From positions 46,985,086 to 47,049,085 of the forward strand of contig NC_091135.1 in assembly GCF_041381155.1 (NCBI RefSeq): DNA of 64,000 bases, in the 5' to 3' direction. Source of the DNA: Argopecten irradians (taxonomy: Eukaryota; Mollusca; Bivalvia; Pectinida; Pectinidae). Numbering within the stretch: the first letter of the stretch is position 1; each line of letters begins with the position of its first letter. Made by a program: the position numbers and the translations under genes. A model generated the notes under the pieces. That model was not told where the DNA came from, did not search any database, and saw only the letters and a program-made list of their open reading frames with translations. This document shows, piece by piece, positions 60,800 to 64,000 of the stretch.

Positions 60800-62189
60800 A
60801 GTTGTATTGCTGCTAATTTCACTGTAACGATATGTAACTTAAACATTTGATATTTAAACATTTACATGTAACTTGATGATTTAGCTCCCCAAAAGCATAT
60901 GCTGGCCTTATAAGAGAGCCGAAATCTAGGAATCATATATTCCTGGTTTTGAATAAAGCGCCTTCAATCACCGCCATGTTCAGTGACTTCGGGTTTTGTC
61001 GGATTCCTAATCGTTTCACGTGACTGACGTTCGACACGACCTGCACGTGGTGAGCCAGGTAACTAACGTAAGCACACATGTGTTTGTTAACGTTTTCCTT
61101 CTGGCCTATATGAGCAAATCATGCTAGTATATGTCCACAGATTGAGTATTTGAAACATCCAATTTACACATTACCGTAAAATGTTGTGTGTATCAAATAT
61201 TGTAATGTGCGAGCATTATTTTCTTTGTAGATAGAGTCTGATGAGGTCGACCACATATTTTGTTTATGGAAAATTGTTGATATTTTCTCTTGGTTTCACA
61301 ACTCTCGTTTTACTTCGAGATTGTCGCGACGATGTTCGGAAGAGTTCGGAATGATTCGGCATCTTTCGAGCCTATTTTTCACGTGTACACGTTAAAAAGA
61401 TTTTCTACTTTTATAATTAAAGATACTTCCAGTGCTGCAACTTTATAAAAAGTGGTAAAATTAGAAAGTTTAAACCTCAGACAGACGGAGAAAAATATGT
61501 ATAACACTTAAACAGTTTTCACTATGACAAAAAGAGCGAAAGTTATAGACCATACAACTTTAAAGCTGGCTAGTAGTTAGCAGGCAGACAAATAACAGGA
61601 ACCATTCTGGAAACTCCATTGTATCTGTGCCATGATACAGATCCCAAAGTTAGAAGAAATATCTGAGATAAAAGATACATCATGCTGTTTCACTGTCACA
61701 ATTCAATTCTCATGTGGTCGGTATCTACATACATTGTTATGTAGGTTTTAGTCTATCTGGTGTCGCTAAATCTTCAATTTAATGCCACCGTCCTAAACCG
61801 ACCTTACTTTATAGAATTTTAAGTACCGTCAACCAAAATTTCGTATTTGCTTTCCCATTGCACGTACGAAAACATCTAAATTAGACACCTTTTTTCATCA
61901 ATTGTTATCTTCACATTACGTCTCCCTTGACCTTGATATAACCTCATTCTCGGGAATGGTCGCGGCTATGGGCCGAGCTCCCGCTTCTAAAGAACTACTA
62001 CCAGGTAGTCCGTCTACCCAAATGTTTTCTGTTTTCTACAACAGGAACGATATTCTCCCTGTTGCAAGGAGGGTATATTGTACCGAATACCCTTGGCTAG
62101 TTGAACCGCATTTCAATCCCTATCCTCAAATCCAGCTGATATAAGTCATAACTTGATATATTCATTTTATATTTTTCATGAATACAACC
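60800..62189. other. Intergenic DNA, no gene seen
   Basis: A frame at 61902-62144 has a mixed-composition translation, but its first ATG is at 61956 and no family is recognised. At 61345-61420, GTTCGGAATGATTCGGCATC and ACGTGTACACGTTAAAAA resemble sequence at 37800-37880, suggesting a shared dispersed repeat. Confidence 0.4.
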
Positions 62190-62765
62190 ATACGTGCCAT
62201 TATTACAAAGGTTTAGTTATCCTTTATTAGAGCATTCCAAAAGCTTGTTACCGTGCATGTCTGTATTCAAAAAGATTGGTTACCCTGCATGGCAGCATTC
62301 CAAAAGCTTGTTACCATGCATGTCTGTATTCAAAAAGATTGGTTACCCTGCATGGCAGCATTCCAAAAGCTTGGTTATAACATGCGTGCCAGCATTCCAA
62401 AGGCTTGTCTACAATGCGTGTCAGTATCCCAAAAGCTTGGTTTCCATGGATGCTAGTTTTCGAAAAGCTTGGTAACAAGTTATTCCAAAGGGTTGTTAAA
62501 ATGCATCATGCATGACAACATACGAAAAGCTTGACTACCGTGCATGCATGTATTCCAAAGGCTTCGTTACCATGTATACCAGTATTCCAGAAGCTTGGTT
62601 ATCATGTATGCCATCTCCAAAAGGCTTTGCGACCATACACGCAGATAATAGTGATGCTTAATTACCATGCAACAATGCTCTTTTCGAAAGCCTTAGTTAC
62701 CATGCAAGTGACGCCTATCAGCTTTCTATTGTTTTAATGACCATGCAAGTCATTATTGCAATGGC
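62190..62765. repeat. ~31-32-bp degenerate minisatellite
   Basis: About 17 copies of GCATTCCAAAAGCTTGTTAC followed by CATGCATGTCT-type sequence. In the best-preserved part two variants alternate (CATTCCAAAAGCTTG and TATTCAAAAAGATTGG). Copies decay toward the right end. It lies ~340 bp before the TATA box of the peptide gene. Confidence 0.85.
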
Positions 62766-63102
62766 TGATAAACTAGGCTACAGAAATTTAAGGTTCTTTC
62801 AAACGATCGGTACCAGCTTCTGGTCGAATAAACTATTTGAGGTTTTTTTCTGTAATGTTATATGTATGATATCCAATAATATCTAAACTAGCGACAGAAT
62901 GGCAAAGTAAGTAGATTTTCCTTTATGACTCTATCACAGGTTAGGGGATGGTAGTAAAACTGTCACTTTTCTGTCACTAAGGCCGACCATTTTCGAGCCC
63001 TGGATGACGCGCCAGTATGTACAAACGCGTCAGTTTGATGTCTCAGCGTGTGGAAATGAATATAATGAAATTCTGCGTAATAAATGCGGTGGCCTCCTGA
63101 CC

Positions 63103-63113
63103 TATATAAAAAG
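63103..63113 (+). promoter_or_regulatory. TATA box of the secreted-peptide gene
   Basis: TATATAAAAAG lies 74 bp before the ATG at 63177, placing a transcription start near 63130-63140. It is the clearest core promoter in the window. Confidence 0.7.
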
Positions 63114-63176
63114 GAGAGTAGCGGATGGGCTTCCTGCAGTGTCCTTCAGTGTAAGTCCGACCGGAAAACTGTCAGC

Positions 63177-64000
63177 ATGAATGGTGTAGCACTTTTACTA
63201 GTGATTGCCCTGGCGGCAGGTATGTGAGATGTTATTCCTCTGGGACTTATACCAGCAACTTATCTAAATGTATTATGAAGAATCAGTGTAACGAGGAACA
63301 TATTCCCAGTATTTTTATTTCAACTTCATCAACTTTGAGGCTGAGAAAGATGCTGTATTTTAAAGTCGATCAGAACAGTTTGCTAAAAAAACCGGTTTTT
63401 AAAACTGAAGAATGAACAAATTTATTCTATCCTTAGATACGAGTAATTTGGAATATCGTTGATGATTAGTATACATGATATATTATAACTGGATTTACAC
63501 AAGACATGCATTTTGATTTTTGTTTGTTTCATTTTCCAGGTGTTTCCGAGGGCCGTTGTGAGTAAATTCATTTTGTATATTTGGTTGTTTTCTTATTAAT
63601 ATGAAAATGTAAAAATGCCAAAAAATGGAGTAATTAGCTGAAAGCGTGGCAGTGATGTGATATGGTAGATCTATGATATTGTAAATATTTTACTTATTTT
63701 CTAGTTGGTTTCCGAGGACGTATGCGTACTCTGACCAAAATAGGTGAGTATTTCATGTTTTACTTCATTTTAATAATTAACTTAGTTTTGACATGTTGAC
63801 ACACATATTTCATACTTAAATCAATACTCAAATCTAGAATGGTACAAATAATGATGTCTATTATCTTTTTCAAGCTTGCTTACGGACCCTAAATTTTGTA
63901 TTGATATAGTTATATTGAGTATTACGGTTGTACTAGATGTTTTTGAATATAAACTTAGAACAAAAACTACATGTGTATTCCTTTTTCAATTTCAGTTCCC
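63177..64000 (+). CDS. Small secreted basic peptide precursor, 3' end outside window
   Basis: Exons 63177-63219, 63540-63557 (an 18-nt micro-exon) and 63705-63743, and a fourth starting at 63996 and cut by the window end. All sites are GT-AG and in phase. The reading is MNGVALLLVIALAAGVSEG (a signal peptide), then RFGFRGRMRTLTKI, which has five Arg/Lys and no acidic residue in 14, then V-P at the cut. I do not recognise the family. A secreted cationic peptide from a TATA promoter could be antimicrobial, a signalling peptide precursor or a matrix protein. Without the remaining exons this cannot be decided. Signal peptide and splice sites are seen; secretion is inferred. Confidence 0.7.

Noticed and set aside
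61902-62144. 80-codon frame with mixed composition
   Set aside because: It begins at TTG, its first ATG leaves ~62 codons, no family is recognised, and no splice partner or promoter is evident.
1-64000. tRNA and rRNA genes
   Set aside because: I looked for B-box-like GGTTCGAANCC and for clover-leaf context and saw no convincing case. A covariance-model scan would be needed to exclude them.

Overview
This is an animal nuclear DNA window with large introns, GT-AG splicing, AT-rich intergenic DNA and many minisatellites and small inverted-repeat transposons. Gene content and repeat style point to a mollusc, most likely a bivalve. That assignment is inference from protein resemblance and remembered repeat families, not from a search. 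I see no bacterial, organellar or viral genes.

Layout. (1) 1-28,400, + strand: the 3' part of a TOX-family HMG-box gene. Nine coding exons in consistent phase give 479 codons plus a stop, and the first exon(s) lie upstream of the window. Its introns are packed with tandem arrays at 1-370, 2,009-3,940, 7,360-7,745, 11,538-11,838, 14,540-15,240, 23,800-24,436 and 24,575-26,125, plus several inverted-repeat elements. (2) 28,400-32,175: gene-poor DNA. (3) 32,345-34,987, - strand: a complete, intronless Toll-like receptor. (4) 35,000-42,200: gene-poor DNA containing a TTAA-flanked inverted-repeat element at 35,683-36,680. (5) 42,232-49,189, + strand: a complete ten-exon SLC6 sodium-dependent amino acid transporter of the SLC6A18/19/20 type, with one GC-AG intron. 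(6) 51,655-52,905, - strand: a 5'-truncated, decayed LINE. (7) 53,057-54,504: a 1.45-kb TA-flanked inverted-repeat element whose ends are arrays of a ~21-bp TTCGAACGAAAT unit. (8) 54,630-56,655, + strand: complete EMC4 in five exons. (9) 59,607-60,795: a TTAA-flanked element dense in CpG-containing words. (10) 62,190-62,765: a minisatellite. (11) 63,103 to the window end, + strand: the TATA box and first three coding exons of a small secreted basic peptide gene that runs off the window.

The genes are unrelated: a transcriptional regulator, an innate immune receptor, an amino acid transporter, a membrane-protein insertase subunit and a secreted peptide. There is no operon-like logic. The most unusual structure is the TOX intron before the main HMG-box exon. 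It starts with eight tandem copies of its own splice-donor region, and an isolated copy of its acceptor plus the start of the next exon lies ~0.8 kb before the real one, just upstream of a second array.
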